64,000 bases of DNA from Pogostemon cablin (GCA_023678885.1 CM042955.1:34876088-34940087), one strand, 5' to 3'; positions 1-12,341 are shown, counted from the first letter of the stretch. Made by a program: numbers and translations. Notes: generated from the sequence alone by a model not told the origin.

Positions 1-195
1 ATTAAGTCAAGGGTAAAAAAGTAGCAAAGAAAAATAAGTAAGGATAAAATGAGAAAAAAAAGTTTCTCAACTCCAAGCCACTTTTAATATATTAAGATTA
101 AGATAAGATAGTTAAATCAAAGGCGATCATTGGCAATCACGTGATATCTGCTTATGTCGTCACAAATACCGACACAAAATCCCTGCACAAAAATA

Positions 196-422
196 CTCCC
201 TCCGTCCCGCACCAAGGGTCTCTTTTTTTTCATTTTGGTCGTCCCACCCAAAGGGTTCCCTTTCCTTTTTTATACACATGGTCCCACACTCACCCACTAA
301 TACAATTAAAATATGGGATCCATACACCCACTAATACAATTATCCACTACACATTAAATAATAATACTTCTTAATCTACGTGCAAAAAAATAAAATGCAC
401 CCTTGGTACGGGACGGAGAGAC
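196..422. mobile_element. Stowaway-type MITE
   Basis: The left end starts CTCCCTCCGTCCCGCACCAA and the right end is its imperfect reverse complement (cccttggtacgggacggag). A TA dinucleotide flanks each side (194-195 and 423-424). Size, ends and TA duplication fit Tc1/mariner-related Stowaway MITEs. It has no coding capacity; the overlapping 77-codon open frame is incidental. Confidence 0.85.
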
Positions 423-558
423 TATGATAATTAGCTCTTATATGAAAGCTACTTTACAATAAACTATCGTCAATTAAAATATGATGAATATTAATTAATT
501 CCGAATATGATATATGAATCCTTATAAGAAATGAGAGTATCCTTATATATGAATCCAA

Positions 559-2590
559 CCATGGGAGGAGGAAGATATTTCATATCCTTTATAGATGACT
601 ACTCTAGAAAGGTATGGGTGAAAATCCTAAAATCAAAGGATCAGGCATTTGCTGCATCCAAGGATTGGCTTGCTGAGGTGTAGAATCAAACAGGGAAGAA
701 GCTGAAATGCTTAAGATCAGACAATGGACTAGAGTTTGTTTCAGAAGAGTTCAGCATTTTTTGCAGAGAAAAAGGAATTAAGAGGTACAAGACTACACCT
801 GGAACTCCCCAATAAAATGGAGTTGCAGAAAGGATGAATCAAACCTTGCTTGAAAGAGTTAGGTGTATGCTGAGTAGTTGAGGATTTACAAAAGGTTTTT
901 GGGGAGAACTTGTGACTACAGCAGTCTATCTGATCAACCTATGTCCATCAGCAGCCTTAAAATTCAAACCACCTGAAGAGATGTGGTCTGGAAGGGCTCC
1001 TAGTTACAGTCATTTGAGAGTAATAGGCTGTTAAGTATACTCTCATGTGAAGCAAGATAAGTTGAAACCAAGAGTAGTGAAATGTGTAATGGTTGGATAC
1101 CCCAAAGAAGTAAAAGGATACAGACTGTGGAGTTATGAAGCTAATAAAGTTCATTGTTAGCAGAGATGTCACATTCAATGAAAAGAAGATGCCATTAGTT
1201 GAAAGAAACTCTATAGTATCTATCACTACAGATATTTCTGAGCCTCAGGTGGAGCAAGCAAGAAAGAAAGTGCAACAAGATAATGAACAGAATAACAGTG
1301 CTGATCAGAATAAGGAAGTAAGCTCACCTAGCTCATCTAGCTCAAGATATGACTTAAGTACCTATCAACTTGTCAGGGATAGGTTGAGAAGGCAAATCAA
1401 AGCTCCAGTAAGAAATGTGGAGGCTGATATAATGTCATATGCACTGTTAGTTGCATCTGATATAGACAGTTATGAGTCAAGATCATATGAGGAAGCTATA
1501 TCAGGAAGTGAGAATAGCAAATAGATAGTTGCTATGGAAGAAGAGCTGTTATCATTGCATAAGAATAAGACTTGGCAGATTGTTGAAAGACCAAAGAATA
1601 AGAAGTTAGTAAGCTGTAAATGGATTTATAAGAAGAAATCTGTTACAAGCAAAGAAAGAGGTATAAGATATAAAGTAAGGCTTGTGGCAAGGGGGTTTTC
1701 ACAGAAAGAAGGTGTTGATTATAATAAAATATTCTCACCTGTTGTTAAGAAATGTTCTATCAGAATTTTGTTGGCATTAATAACTCAGTTTGATCTTGAG
1801 TCACATCAGATGGGTGTCACTACAGCATTCTTGCATGGAAATCTAGAAGAAGACATTTACATGAAGGTTCCAGATGGTGTAAGTATTGAAGATGCTGAGA
1901 ATAAGGCTTGCTTACTATTGAAATCTTTGTATGGTCTGAAGCAGAGCCCAAGGCAGTGGTATTTGAAGTTTGATGATTACATTACATCAAATGGATTCAG
2001 CAGAAGCTTACATGACAGCTGTGTCTATGTTAGGTTTAAGGAAGGGTGCTATATATGTAGATGATATCCTTATTGTTTGTAAAGATTAAGCTGGTATAGA
2101 TGAAGTAAAAGAAATACTTAAGCAGGAGTTTGATATGAAGGATCTAGGAGAAGGAAAGATGATCCTTGGTATGCAGATTGAGAGAAACAGATCAGCTGGA
2201 GATTTAAAGTTGTTTCAAGAATCATACTTGGATAAAGTGTTGAAGAGATACAATATGAATCTCAGTAAATCAGTAACAACACCAGCAAAGCAAGGGGTGA
2301 GTTTGTCATTACTTCAAGCTCCTCAAACAGATAAAGAAAAGATAGAGATGAGCAACATACCTTATGCAAGTGCTGTTGGCAATTTGATGTATGCAATAGT
2401 ATGTTGCAGGCCAGACTTAGCTTATGTGATGAGCATGATTAGTTGGTTTATGAGTAATTCATGACTACTACATTGGGATTCAGTGAAGTGGACACTCAGG
2501 TATATGAAAGGGACTCCCCTGAAGGTGGAGTCAAGACATGGTACTCCATGGGTGTGAAATCAAGCTTACTACAGCTTGGGTTTTCATAAA
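559..2590 (+). pseudogene. Truncated Ty1/copia pol remnant (integrase and reverse transcriptase)
   Basis: Translation from about 559 gives the integrase core (GGGRYFISFIDDYSRK, then LRSDNGLEF and NGVAERMNQTLLERVR). A linker follows, then the reverse transcriptase from about 1534 (LVSCKWIYKKK, GVTTAFLHGNLEEDIYM, LLKSLYGLKQSPRQWY). At least four stop codons break the integrase. A short deletion near 2050 shifts the frame just before the catalytic YVDDILIV motif. After about 2464 the reading decays, and no RNase H can be followed. Gag and protease are absent, so the copy is truncated on its left. The protein is close to that of the copia element at 6415-11870, so both belong to one lineage. It cannot be functional. 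Confidence 0.9.
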
Positions 2591-2866
2591 GAAAGGATAA
2601 GGTCAGCTCAACAAGTTTGCAAGGAGAAGAATTTCTGGTAAGTGAATGGTGTTCGGGGAAAGAAGTGATTCGACAGGGTAGCTAGGAGATGTGGTGACTT
2701 GGACTCGTTGACATTTAAGAGTAGCGTGGTAACAACGAGTAAGTGGGAGTAAGCATCGAGTAATCCTAGTGAGTTAGAATTGACTTCAAGTATTGACACG
2801 TTCATTAGGAAAATGGTTCGAACTTGTTGTGGCTTGGTGGTAAGTCAACATTGTTACGTTGCAAGT

Positions 2867-3372
2867 GTTGCTCAAGGTTGAGCAATGGTAAGAGGTGTTG
2901 CTCAAGGTGGAGTGATGGTTAAAGGTTGCTACTCATGGTGGAGTAGTGTAATGGGGAGCAGTTGCATGAGTTTCAAGCTTAAGTACACATAATGGTGCAA
3001 CCGGTGCACAAGTGACCAAGGCAGTTTGAGGGATATTTTAGGTGGATGATTGAGTCGGTTGGAAGCAGTTATTGGCGTTAATCAATAGCCTGATATCTCA
3101 GCTGCATAATGAAAGTTATAGCAGCCATTCCATAACCGTTTGATACACCAGCTGAAGGCTCAAAGTCGGTTCATCAAGTTAGTCCCATAAGTTTGGCAGT
3201 TAGCATATGAGTTGTATATAAGCTCTTCTCTACTACTTGTTGTATTTGTAACCCCTTAAGATGAATCAATAAGAGAACCCTCCTCCTATAGTGGATGTAG
3301 GCCCCTTCAAAAGGCTGAACCACTCTAAAATCCCGTGTGCATCTTTACCTTCAATCAACACATATACACACT
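2867..3372 (+). repeat. Probable 3' LTR remnant of the copia copy
   Basis: Degenerate copies of a polypurine-like gctcaaggtggag string at 2867-2945 precede a stretch with retroviral-type features. These are a TATAAG box near 3219, AATAAGAG near 3267, and gtggatgtaggccccttcaa followed by ggctgaaccactctaaa. The last string is also found, inverted and diverged, in the LTRs of the copia at 6415-11870. The boundaries are unclear and no partner LTR is visible. Confidence 0.45.
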
Positions 3373-3793
3373 CATTCTATTGTGACTTAGAGAATGATTT
3401 TGATCTAGTTTCCTGCCGATTTTCACGACAATCAGTTCTGTCCCCACATATATATGTGGAACACTGTCACAAGCACATGATTTAGTCCCTCCATTCAACA
3501 GATTTTTTTTTCCTCTGCGCTCATATGGTAATGCCGTAATGGTACAATTTTCGTTTTAAAGAATTTAAGTAAAAGAGAAAAAAAATTGAGAATAAATTGG
3601 GATAAATATTGTAAAAATTTATTAAATTAAATCCTATTAAAAAATATGTAAACCCTATTTTCTATTTTCATCAATTTCACATTAACTTCCCACGAAAAAT
3701 GAAAAAAATCATGATACATAATCTTCTCAAAATGGTAAATTATATTCTCTAAAAGTTTATTTTTATATATTTTCAATTTGTGCGTTTCTCTTT

Positions 3794-3851
3794 TAGACAG
3801 AGATGAAACCACACAAAACAATTAGACAGAGATGAAACCACACAAAACAAT
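3794..3851. repeat. 29-bp perfect tandem duplication
   Basis: The unit beginning agacagagatgaaaccacac occurs at 3794-3822 and again at 3823-3851 without a visible mismatch. It abuts the MITE that starts at 3859. Nothing suggests function; it is probably a recent slippage or repair product. Confidence 0.85.
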
Positions 3852-3858
3852 TAATATA

Positions 3859-4151
3859 TTCCCTCTGTCCCACGTATTTTTACCCACTTTTTATTTTGGG
3901 ATGTTCCTCGTATTTTTACTCATTCCATTAATGCTAAAAATACATAATATTTTATTACCTACTTTTTACAATTCCAATAGCTTTAATTACTTTTTTACAC
4001 TTTATTCATCATTCTCAATAACTTTATTTACTTTTTCTTTTTAAATTACTAATTTATCCCTATTTTTTGTTGCATTATATATTAAAAAAATAACACGTCT
4101 TAATTTTCGTGTTCTTACAAATGGGGGTGAAAATATTCTGGACGGAGGGAG
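3859..4151. mobile_element. Stowaway-type MITE
   Basis: It begins ttccctctgtcccacgtatt and ends ggacggagggag, followed by TA (4152-4153). The interior is AT-rich and non-coding. It directly abuts the truncated MITE at 4152-4305, so it probably inserted into that element. Confidence 0.75.
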
Positions 4152-4305
4152 TATAACTTTTATGGAACTCACACACAACATTAATACAATTATCCATTTT
4201 ATATTAAATATTATATTTTTCAACTCATTACGCATTAAAATATTATATTCTTTAATTTTCGTGCAAAAATAAACACTAAATATTGAAACGGGACAAGGAG
4301 AGTGT
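4152..4305. mobile_element. Truncated Stowaway-type MITE (right part)
   Basis: The interior (ctcacacacaacattaatac, then a run like attaaatattatatttttca) and the right end (gaaacgggacaaggagag) match the family at 196-422. The left half is missing or was displaced by the neighbouring MITE. Confidence 0.6.
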
Positions 4306-5521
4306 ATGAGAAAACGAAGACACGAAGCGCTCATAGCAGCTGTACTGTACAGCCTGTACAAATGTAGCCAAGGTTTAGGTACCGTATACAAAAGGAACTA
4401 TTCATCATAGTTAAATATGGAGAAAATGTATAAAAGTAATCACTTTCAAATAAATTAAATTTTTTCTATCGTACTATTCATCCAATAATACTCTTATTTA
4501 TTGTTGGTATTTCAATTTTATTTATTAGACTCAATTTTTTTATCCAACTTATAAATTTTTTGTTTTATTAATTTTTTTTAGAAAATTATAAATATCTATT
4601 CGACTCAATTTTTTTTGTCTATTCAGTCTAATTTTAGTATATTCGTCCCAAGATTTTTTATTTATTTAGTTTATATTTTTTGAGTTTTTAATGATATATA
4701 TATTTATTGGGCCCAAATTTTTTACTCTATTTGGCCTATATATATTTTTTTTTTAAATTTGTTGATAAGAATACAATGCATGTCTATTCGGCCCAAATTT
4801 TTTCAGCCTACAAAGCCCAAGTTTTTTCAGCCTACAAAATATTTATTTAACCCAATTCTATATGTTTTGACTTTTTTTTTCTTCTATTTATCACATTTTT
4901 TTCAATTTTTTTTCCTTAAAACCAATTAAATTAAGGTTATAATTTTGGGTACAAACCCATAAAAATGAATAGAAAATATGTATTTTTATTTGAGTTGGTA
5001 GAAAAAACTGTAATCTATTTGAATATGGGTACAATTGATTTTTGTCCCTTTTATCATATAAAAGTAAAATCTACCTATCTCTAGTTTAATTCTTTCTACG
5101 AGAAGTTGGACTGTGCTAGTTTTATTGTCAAAAAGTTACTCGTTCTTTGCGCTCCAAATAAGAAAGATGGCCAATCAGCCAGTTTTGAGAAAATGTGGCG
5201 GACCTCTTCTCCTTCGTTTATGTATCCATTTGACGCTAGCGGTTAGTGAAGTGTATTTCTTGCCAACTATTCCAGTTTTGGATTTCCTTCCAAACTCTAC
5301 GTAAACGGGCATTTGAAGTAGAGATGAGCATTTGATTCGGGCCGATTTGATTTTTTGGGGAACGCATTGGAGTAGGGAATTATGAGATTTGGAGTATGAG
5401 TGCTTGGTGAACTAATTTCTAACCACTAACAATTAATATTTATCGATAAAATAAAACGCTTGTATCGCGTGCACATTACATATAATTTATAATTTATTTA
5501 TTATCTAAAAAATAATACAAT
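4306..5521. other. AT-rich intergenic stretch, no gene recognised
   Basis: Long T and A runs dominate, with a few degenerate copies of a ttcggcccaaattttt string at about 4625-4810. A 63-codon open frame at 5113-5304 has no recognisable motif. No RNA gene or transposon ends were found. Confidence 0.6.
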
Positions 5522-5729
5522 TGTTGGTTGGATGTCAATCAAAGTCCTACATCCATTGGAAATAGAGATGTCGATGTGTTTATAATTGCGGACAAAACTC
5601 CCCCTAACAAGGCTTTTTGGGTGTTAGTCCAGAAAGTGAAATAGTAGGAGTCAGTGGGCTGCTCAAAGCAAATAATATCATGCTAATAGATTGAGTGGGT
5701 TCGGCCCCGCTAGGCCGATAAACCCAACA
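5522..5729. mobile_element. Small solo LTR (TRIM-like)
   Basis: The 208-bp unit starts TGTTGG and ends CCAACA, a perfect 6-bp inverted end. It contains the tcaaagtcctacatcc string (a form of the widespread 'gtcccacatcg' LTR motif) and a ggttcggccccgctaggcc block. No internal region or second copy is present. The flanking 5-mers (acaat and ataac) do not match well. It is a solo LTR of a small LTR element, possibly a TRIM. Confidence 0.65.
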
Positions 5730-5889
5730 ATAACCCCAAAAATAAAAGTTAATAAATAAAATATAGATGAAATAGAGGGGTGGAAACCGCATAAAAAACC
5801 ATTACATATATAGTGGATTATTATTCTCCTATAAAACATTATGTGAACCAACCATCTCTTCATAAGTCCTTTCTTTTTCTGAAAAAAAA

Positions 5890-6414
5890 ATGGAGAAAGG
5901 AAAATGATAAAATCTGCTCATCCAATGAGCAAAACTCATCATAGGATTTTGACGTTGAGCACATGCTCCAGAAACTCAAACATCGAACGAATTGGGATGG
6001 ACGTGAGCTTATTTGGTTCTCCGGTTTCTTGTGTTCATCGCGGCCTCTCCAACGAATAATATGGGCACAAAAACACTTCAAAGCAAAAGACACAGAACCA
6101 ACCATCCTAAATCAGGTACCACTTGGTAGGTGGCTCTCATTTTTCGATATCCAATCGCACTCTTTTTCCGATCGATCAAAGCCCTCTACTCACTTCTCCT
6201 CCCCACGTGGTCGTTCCATCACTCGAATTCAATGTCTATTGGCATCAAGAAAACCCCAATCTCGAACACCTGTCGGATCCAAGAATCTTCTCAACCCACA
6301 TGCCATTCCATGTCCTTCCCGATTCTGTCCGTACATCCAATTCATGTAAGATCATCTACATCTGCAGAGACCCTTTGGACCTGTTCATCTCAGGCCGCCA
6401 TTTCTCCATGAAAA
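5890..6414 (+). pseudogene. Cytosolic sulfotransferase pseudogene, 5' part
   Basis: Cytosolic sulfotransferases move sulfate from PAPS to small acceptors; plant forms are about 300-350 residues. The pieces are spread over three frames. The N-terminal part reads LQRIIWAQKHFKAKDTE (about 6049-6095). The PAPS-binding loop is recognisable as PKSGTTW at 6106-6126, but the next codon is TAG (6127-6129). After a further frame change comes the stretch with DPRIFSTHMPFHVLPDSV and KIIYICRDPLDLFISGRHF, which matches the family's central PAPS/3'-phosphate region. The presumed ATG at 5890 is also one base out of frame with the rest, and a TAG lies in the N-terminal part. The gene is cut at 6414 by a copia element and resumes at 11871. 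Confidence 0.9.
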
Positions 6415-7041
6415 ATCTCACGGATGAAGATCCCAACAATTACTCTAAGAATTCACAACCAATTCTAAGATTGAGAACAAGAAATTGATCACATATGATA
6501 ACAACTATGAAAGTGTGTGTGTGTGATTGAATGAAGAAGAAATAATTTATAGTGGTTCAGCTTGTTTGCACAAGCCTACGTCCACTTTGAGAGAGAGATC
6601 TATTATTGATTGAGAGAATGAAATTGTTACAATGAGCTCATGCATAGATTACATCATTATATATACTCTATGCATGCACAGCAAAGTTACAGGATCAATT
6701 CGAGTAACCAACTTTCAGCTGGATTTTCAAGTGGTTAAATCGAATCTTTGCGGTTGTAACTGACAGTTGTAACTGAATCCATCACACAGCCTGCGTGACG
6801 AACTATCCATCCATGTATGGAACCTTCCAGAAGCCGCATACATGCCACCTGTACAACAGCCATAAACCGCCCTGGTCCCCACTTGCATTCATGGCACCAA
6901 TTGTGATGCTTTGTGTTGCCATCATCTCGTTTGCTGCTGATATACCCGTTGCATGCGTACATCATCACCATCCTTAAACTGAAACATAAAACATACTACC
7001 TCCTAATGTTGATCAAGCACTAGTATGTAGTTTTCATCACA
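6415..7041 (-). repeat. Copia LTR (3' LTR in element orientation)
   Basis: On the minus strand it begins TGTGATGAAAACTAC just after the polypurine tract and ends gtgaga next to the target duplication. It contains the block atagtggttcagcttg near 6550 and a purine-rich gagagagatc run. Compared with the other LTR it lacks aactaagtaatcc and carries a short duplication of cagttgtaactga near 6765. Confidence 0.9.
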
Positions 7042-7162
7042 ATTCTCCACCTAAAATTTCATACTTAACCAATATCAATCACTCCTTCACCCCACTGTTT
7101 TATCAAGACAGCAAACTTGTACACTGCTTTTACGAGAGCAGTTGAACTCTTCACTGATATGT

Positions 7163-10107
7163 TTAGTACACATTGATAAGACTCTTGCATAATTCAAACT
7201 TTGAACTAGGCAAGGCCTTAGTGAGAAAATCAGCTGGATTCTTTGCTGTTTCAACCTTTTTGACAACAACCTTTCCTCCTTCAACTAAGTCTCTAACAAA
7301 ATACATCCTTACATCTATGTGCTTTGTCCTTTCATGATAACCCTGATGTCTTGACAAGTGTATAGCACTAGAGTTATCACAATGCACCAATACTGACTCT
7401 TGTAATACCCAAACTCAGAAAAAATTCTCTGCAACCACAAGCCCTCTTTTACTGCCTCTGTAAGTGAGATAAACTCAGCCTCAGTTGTAGACAACGCAAC
7501 CACTGACTGATGTGTTGATCTCCAACTTATAGCTGTACCAAATAAGCAGAATGCATAGCTTGATAGTGACTTCCTTGTATCTAAGTTTGCAGCATAATCA
7601 GCATCTACATAACCTGCAAGAAAATCAATGTTAGAAGTAAACTTATTAAAATGCAAGCCTATTGTCAAGCTGCCTCTGATGTATCTCTGAATCCACTTAA
7701 CAGCTTTCCAGTGATCTTTCCCTGGATTCCCCATAAACCTGCTCACCAAACTCATTGCATGAGCTAAGTCTGGCCTGCAGCACACCATTGCATACATGAG
7801 ACTGCCAACTGCATTAGCATAAGGAACCATTTCCATCTCTAATACTTCTTCACTTGTTCTAGCTGACTGCTGAGTTGACAGACCCAACCCTTGCTTCACA
7901 GGAGTAGTAACAGCTTTGCTTTGATCCATATTATACCTCATGAGAACTTTCTCTAAGTATAAACTCTGATGTAGTACTATAGAACCAGTTGATCTGTCCC
8001 TCTTGATCTCCATTCCCAATATAACAGTAGCTTCACCCAAATCCATTATATTAAACTCTGATTTCAACATCTCCTTCACAACTGTGATCCCTTCCATAGA
8101 CTTGCAAGCAATTAAGATGTCATCAACATACAATAATAAGAAAATATACCACTCACTGTCTTGTTTGATGTACACACAACTGTCAAACTTGCTTCTCTCA
8201 AAACCACACTTGATAATATACTCATCAAATCTGAGATACCATCTCCTAGGACTTTGTTTCAATCCATATAGTGACTTCAGAAGTAAACAAGCCTTAGTAG
8301 TTGAGTTTTGAACTGAGACTCCCTCTGGAACTGTCATATAGATCTTCTCCTTCAAATTTTCATAAAGAAAAGCTGTAGTCACATCCATCTGGTGCAATTT
8401 CAAATTAAACTGAGTAACTAATGCTAACAGTATCCTAATGGAACAGTGTTTCACAACTAGAGAGAATATCTCTGTATAATCAATGCCTTCCCTTTGAGAA
8501 AATCCCCTGGCAACTAATCTTGCTTTAAACCTGATACCATCAGTCCTCTCTGGTGAGATATTTTTCTTGTAAATCCATTTACAGCTCACTAACTTCTGAT
8601 CCTTTGGTCTCTGAATAATTCTCCAGGTCTGATTCTTCTCTAATGAAAGGAATTATTCTTGCATAGTAGCACTCCACTTTGCACTATCCTTACTGTTCAT
8701 TGCTTCCTGATAGCTTCTTGGTTCATATGAATCAATATCCTCTGCAGAGTACAGTGCAAAGGACATAATATCAGCATCTGCAAACCTAGCTGGAGTCTTA
8801 ATAGACCTCTTTTGTCTATCCCTTGCCAACTGATAGCTGTTGAGCAGCTCATCAGTATTAGATGTGATCTAATCATCTTTAGTTGGTGAACCAGTTCCTT
8901 CTTGCACTGTCTCTTCTTCAATTCTAAACTGATCCTTCTGAATCTTGTTCATAAGCTCTACCTCAAGCTCAGCTTCATACTTATTTTGATCTTGAGGTTT
9001 CAATGGCATAACAACCTCAATAAAGGTAACATCTCTGCTTATCATAAACTTTTTACCTTCAATGTTCCATAGTTTGTAAGGTTTAACACCTTTGGGATAT
9101 CTAATCATGACACACTTGATAGCTCTTGGAGCTAGCTTATCTTGTTTAACATGTGCATAAGCTAGACAACCAATCACTCTGAGCCTGGTATAATTAGCAG
9201 CTTTTACAGTCCATACTTCCTGAGGTGTTTTGAGTTTAAGAGGTGTTGATGGACACCTGTTGATTAGAAAAGCTGATGTACCAACCAACTCTCCCCAGAA
9301 GTCTTTTGAAAGACCAGAACTACTTAATATACACCTTACTCTCTCAAGTAAAGTCTGGTTTAACCTCTCTGCAACACCATTTTGTTGTAGTATACCTGGT
9401 ACTATCTTATGTCTCATGATCCTCCTCTCCTTACAAAACTTATTGAACTCATCAGAACAATATTCAAGACCATTATCAGTTCTTAATATCTTAATCTTGT
9501 TATTGCAACTATTCTCTACCTCAGTTAGCTAATTCTTGAAAGTAATGAAAGCTGCATCCTTAGATTTCAGTATATATATCCATATCTTCCTACTGTAATC
9601 ATCAATAAATGAGATAAAATACCTGCCTCCACCTTTTGTTAGTGTTCTTGCAGGTCTCCACAGATCTGAATGGATATAATCAAGTCTGGATTTGCTTGTA
9701 TGTTCACCAATGCCAAACTTCAGCCTCTTAGCTTTGCCAAAGATGCAATCCTCACATTGATCCAGCTTGTCTGTTGATCTGATACTGATAACATTCTGTC
9801 TTGACAATTCTTGTAATCCTTTCTCACTTATGTGAGCTAGTCTTCCATGCCATAAGTGAATTTCATCACTTCCAGTTGAGACAAGATTCTGTTCAACCAC
9901 TGTGTGTCCATCAAGAATATACAATCCATTTTTTCTGATTTCTTTCATCACTTCGTACTCATCTTTCTCAACAATTAGTACCCCTCCCCTTGATCTAAAC
10001 TCATAACCTGAAGCATCTAAGATACCTAAAGAAATCAAGTTTCTCTTGAGTTGTGGAATATACCTCACACCTGTCAGAATCCTGGTAACTCCATCATGCA
10101 TCCTCAA
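7163..10107 (-). pseudogene. Copia pol: integrase, reverse transcriptase, RNase H
   Basis: Read from 10107 downward, the first part is the GAG-pre-integrase zinc region (HLWHGRLAHISEKGLQEL, then CEDCIFGKAKR). The integrase core follows (GGGRYFISFIDDYSRK, LRTDNGLEY, NGVAERLNQTLLERVR). The reverse transcriptase has MDVTTAFLYENLKEKIYM and the catalytic YVDDILIA. RNase H has YVDADYAANLDTRKSL, ALSTTEAEFISLTEA and HCDNSSAIHLSRHQGYHERT. Stop codons interrupt the frame at 9529-9531 and 8869-8871 and near 8655. A frameshift near 7400 separates the last RNase H segment, which ends at 7163. The domain order (integrase before reverse transcriptase) is diagnostic of Ty1/copia. Confidence 0.95.
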
Positions 10108-10193
10108 TCTGATGGATCCAACACCTCTGATCAGACATGTGTGATCATCCCTAACAATAATGATCCAGTATTCTGCAACTTGAGATCAGTAAA

Positions 10194-11159
10194 TCAATGC
10201 TTCATAGGAGACATATGGAATGTACATCCTGAATCAAGGTTCCAATCCATGGATCCTTTTGATGATCCAACCACCAGTGCCTCAGGATAATCAGTAGCCT
10301 GATTCTGATTATTTACCACCTTATTTGCTTGCACTCTTTGTTGTCCATCTTTACCAGCATCTATTTTTCTTTTCTTTTCTGCTTTGAACTTGTAGCAGTT
10401 CTTCTTGTAATGGCCTGGTTCATGGCAGTGAAAACACTTCCTTCCCTCTTTATCTGAGTTTGACTGATCAGTCTTGTTTTCTTGTTTCTTTGAATCATAA
10501 TTGCCTTTCTTGTTATTCTTCTTACCATGATCATTCCTCTTGATAATTAATCCCTCTCCAGATGATCCCTGTTCTTCAGAAACTTTTTGAAACTCCTTTG
10601 TCTTCAGAGCAATTTCAACCTCATCAAGACTTATAGTTTCTCTATTTCCAAATAGAAGTGTGTCCTTGAAACTTTCAAAGGACTTTAGAAGGGCTGACAA
10701 TAATATTGAGGCCTTATCTTCTGTTACAATTTTAACATTAACATTTTCTAGATCATCTAATACCTTATTGAATTCATCAAGCTGCACTAAAACTGATCTA
10801 TCTTCAACCATCTTAAAGGAATATAGTTTCTGCTTTAAGTATAAACGGTTAGCAAGAGATTTTACCATGTATAGATCTTCAAGTTTCTTCCATACAGCTC
10901 TTGCAGATGTCTCTCTCTGTACTTCTCTCAAAGCCTTATCACCAAGACATAATACAATAGCACTTAATGCTCTTTCTTGAGTATTAGCTTCTGCAGTGGC
11001 TTCTATGACTATTTCTGCAGCTTCTGCAGTTGTTGCAGGCTTCTCCTTGATGGCATCTGCCAATCCTTATTGTACCAAGAAAGCTCTCATCTTGATCTTC
11101 CACAAACCGAAGTCAGATTTCTCTGTAAACCTCTCAATATCAAACTTGGTTGCAACCAT
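10194..11159 (-). pseudogene. Copia gag with zinc knuckle and protease start
   Basis: The likely start is the ATG whose complement lies at 11157-11159, giving MVATKFDIERFTEKSDFGLW. A TAA at codon 31 replaces the usual glutamine, and the frame then stays open to 10194. It includes the gag helical region (ALREVQRETSARAVWKKLE), a CCHC zinc knuckle (CFHCHEPGHYKKNC) and the aspartic protease active site (LDSGCTFHM). The frame then breaks, and the rest of the protease is lost between 10194 and 10107. Gag packages the element RNA; the protease cuts the polyprotein. Confidence 0.92.
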
Positions 11160-11243
11160 GGTGTCAACTTCCTTCAACTGCTTCTTTATTCCTTCTTCTG
11201 TTAATTTCTGATCTTGTGGTCTAGATTCCCAGACGGCGCCACT

Positions 11244-11870
11244 TTCTCACAGATGAAGATCCTAACTAAGTAATCCAACAATTACTCTAAGAATTCACAA
11301 CCAATTCTAAGATTGAGAACAAAAAATTGATCACATATGATAACAACTATGAAAGTGTGTGTGTGTGATTGAATGAAGAAGAAAGAATTTATAGTGGTTC
11401 ACCTTGTTTGCACAAGTCTACGTCCACTGTGAGAGAGAGATCTATTATTGATTGAGAGAATGAAAGTGTTACAATGAGCTCATGCATAGATTACACCATT
11501 ATACACACTCTATGCATGCACATCAAAGTTACAGGACCAATTCGAGTAACCAACTTCCAGCTGGATTTTCAAGTGGTTAAATCGAATCTTTGCAGTTGTA
11601 ACTGACTCCATCACATAGCCTGCGTGACGAGCTATCCATCCATGTGTGGAATCTTCCAGAAGCCACACACATGCCACCTGTACAACAGCCATAAACCGCC
11701 CTGGTCCCCACTTGCACACATGGCACCAATTGTGATGCTTTGTGTTGCCATCAGCTCGTTTGCTGCTGATATACTCGTTGCATGCATACATCATCACCAT
11801 CCTTAAACTGAAACACAAAACACACTACCTCCTAATGTTGATAAAGCACTAGTATGTAGTTTTCATCACA
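11244..11870 (-). repeat. Copia LTR (5' LTR in element orientation)
   Basis: This is the partner of the LTR at 6415-7041. On the minus strand its end (gtgaga) is followed within a few bases by the primer-binding string TGGCGCCGTCTGGGA (about 11227-11241). The outer flank is the GAAAA duplication, then sulfotransferase coding sequence. Confidence 0.9.
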
Positions 11871-12341
11871 GAAAACCATATCAAGAAGGAAACAGCACCT
11901 CCTCTTGAATTCGATGAATCTTTCGACATGTTCTGTCAGGGAATTCATGCATTCGGGTTCTGGGATCATGTTCTCGGATTCTGGAAAGCCCATTTGGAGA
12001 ATCCGGAGAGAGTTATGTTCTTGAAGTACGAGAAGATGAGGGAGGACATTGCTGGTCATGTAAGGAAGATTGCTGAGTTTTTAGGGGTTCCGTTTTTTGC
12101 AGAGGAGGAAGAACAGGGGTTGGTGGAAGAGATATGCAACCTTTGTAGCTTTCAAAATCTTAAAAATCTCGAAGTGAATAAACATGGAGAATTTAATGGC
12201 GTGGTGAAAAACAGTTCGTATTTTAGAAAGTGTGAAGTTGGAGATTCGTCGAATTATTTCAATCACGACACGATAGCACGATTCGATGAGCTTCTGGGGA
12301 GCAAGCTCCATGGCTCTGGTTTATCGTTCAACAGAAAATGA
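11871..12341 (+). pseudogene. Cytosolic sulfotransferase pseudogene, 3' part
   Basis: The open frame directly after the copia element reads the C-terminal half of a plant cytosolic sulfotransferase. It has DESFDMFCQGIHAFGFWDHV, ERVMFLKYEKMREDI, VRKIAEFLGVPF, CSFQNLKNLEVNK and SSYFRKCEVGD, and ends LHGSGLSFNRK with a stop at 12339-12341. The order matches the family with no internal stop. The C-terminal PAPS-binding motif, usually RKGxxGDWKN, here reads RKCEVGDSSN. The glycine and the lysine are changed, so activity was probably lost even apart from the insertion. Joined at the GAAAA duplication, the two halves are one base out of frame with each other. Confidence 0.92.

Larger units (their letters stand above)
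6415..11870 (-). mobile_element. Ty1/copia LTR retrotransposon, nearly complete, decayed
   Basis: The element has two matching LTRs (6415-7041 and 11244-11870) and minus-strand gag and pol. A primer-binding region (TGGCGCCGTCTGGGA read on the minus strand) sits beside the right LTR. A polypurine tract (ggtggagaat) sits beside the left LTR. A perfect 5-bp target duplication GAAAA flanks it (6410-6414 and 11871-11875). It sits inside a sulfotransferase gene and is opposite in direction to it. The coding region has several stops and at least two frameshifts, so it cannot move by itself. The LTRs are still alike apart from a 13-bp and a 14-bp indel and scattered substitutions, which suggests a fairly recent insertion. 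Confidence 0.95.

Noticed and set aside
5963..6411. Three overlapping frames over the sulfotransferase 5' part as separate genes
   Set aside because: They are frame-shifted pieces of one sulfotransferase. Only selected stretches match the family; the rest are shadows.
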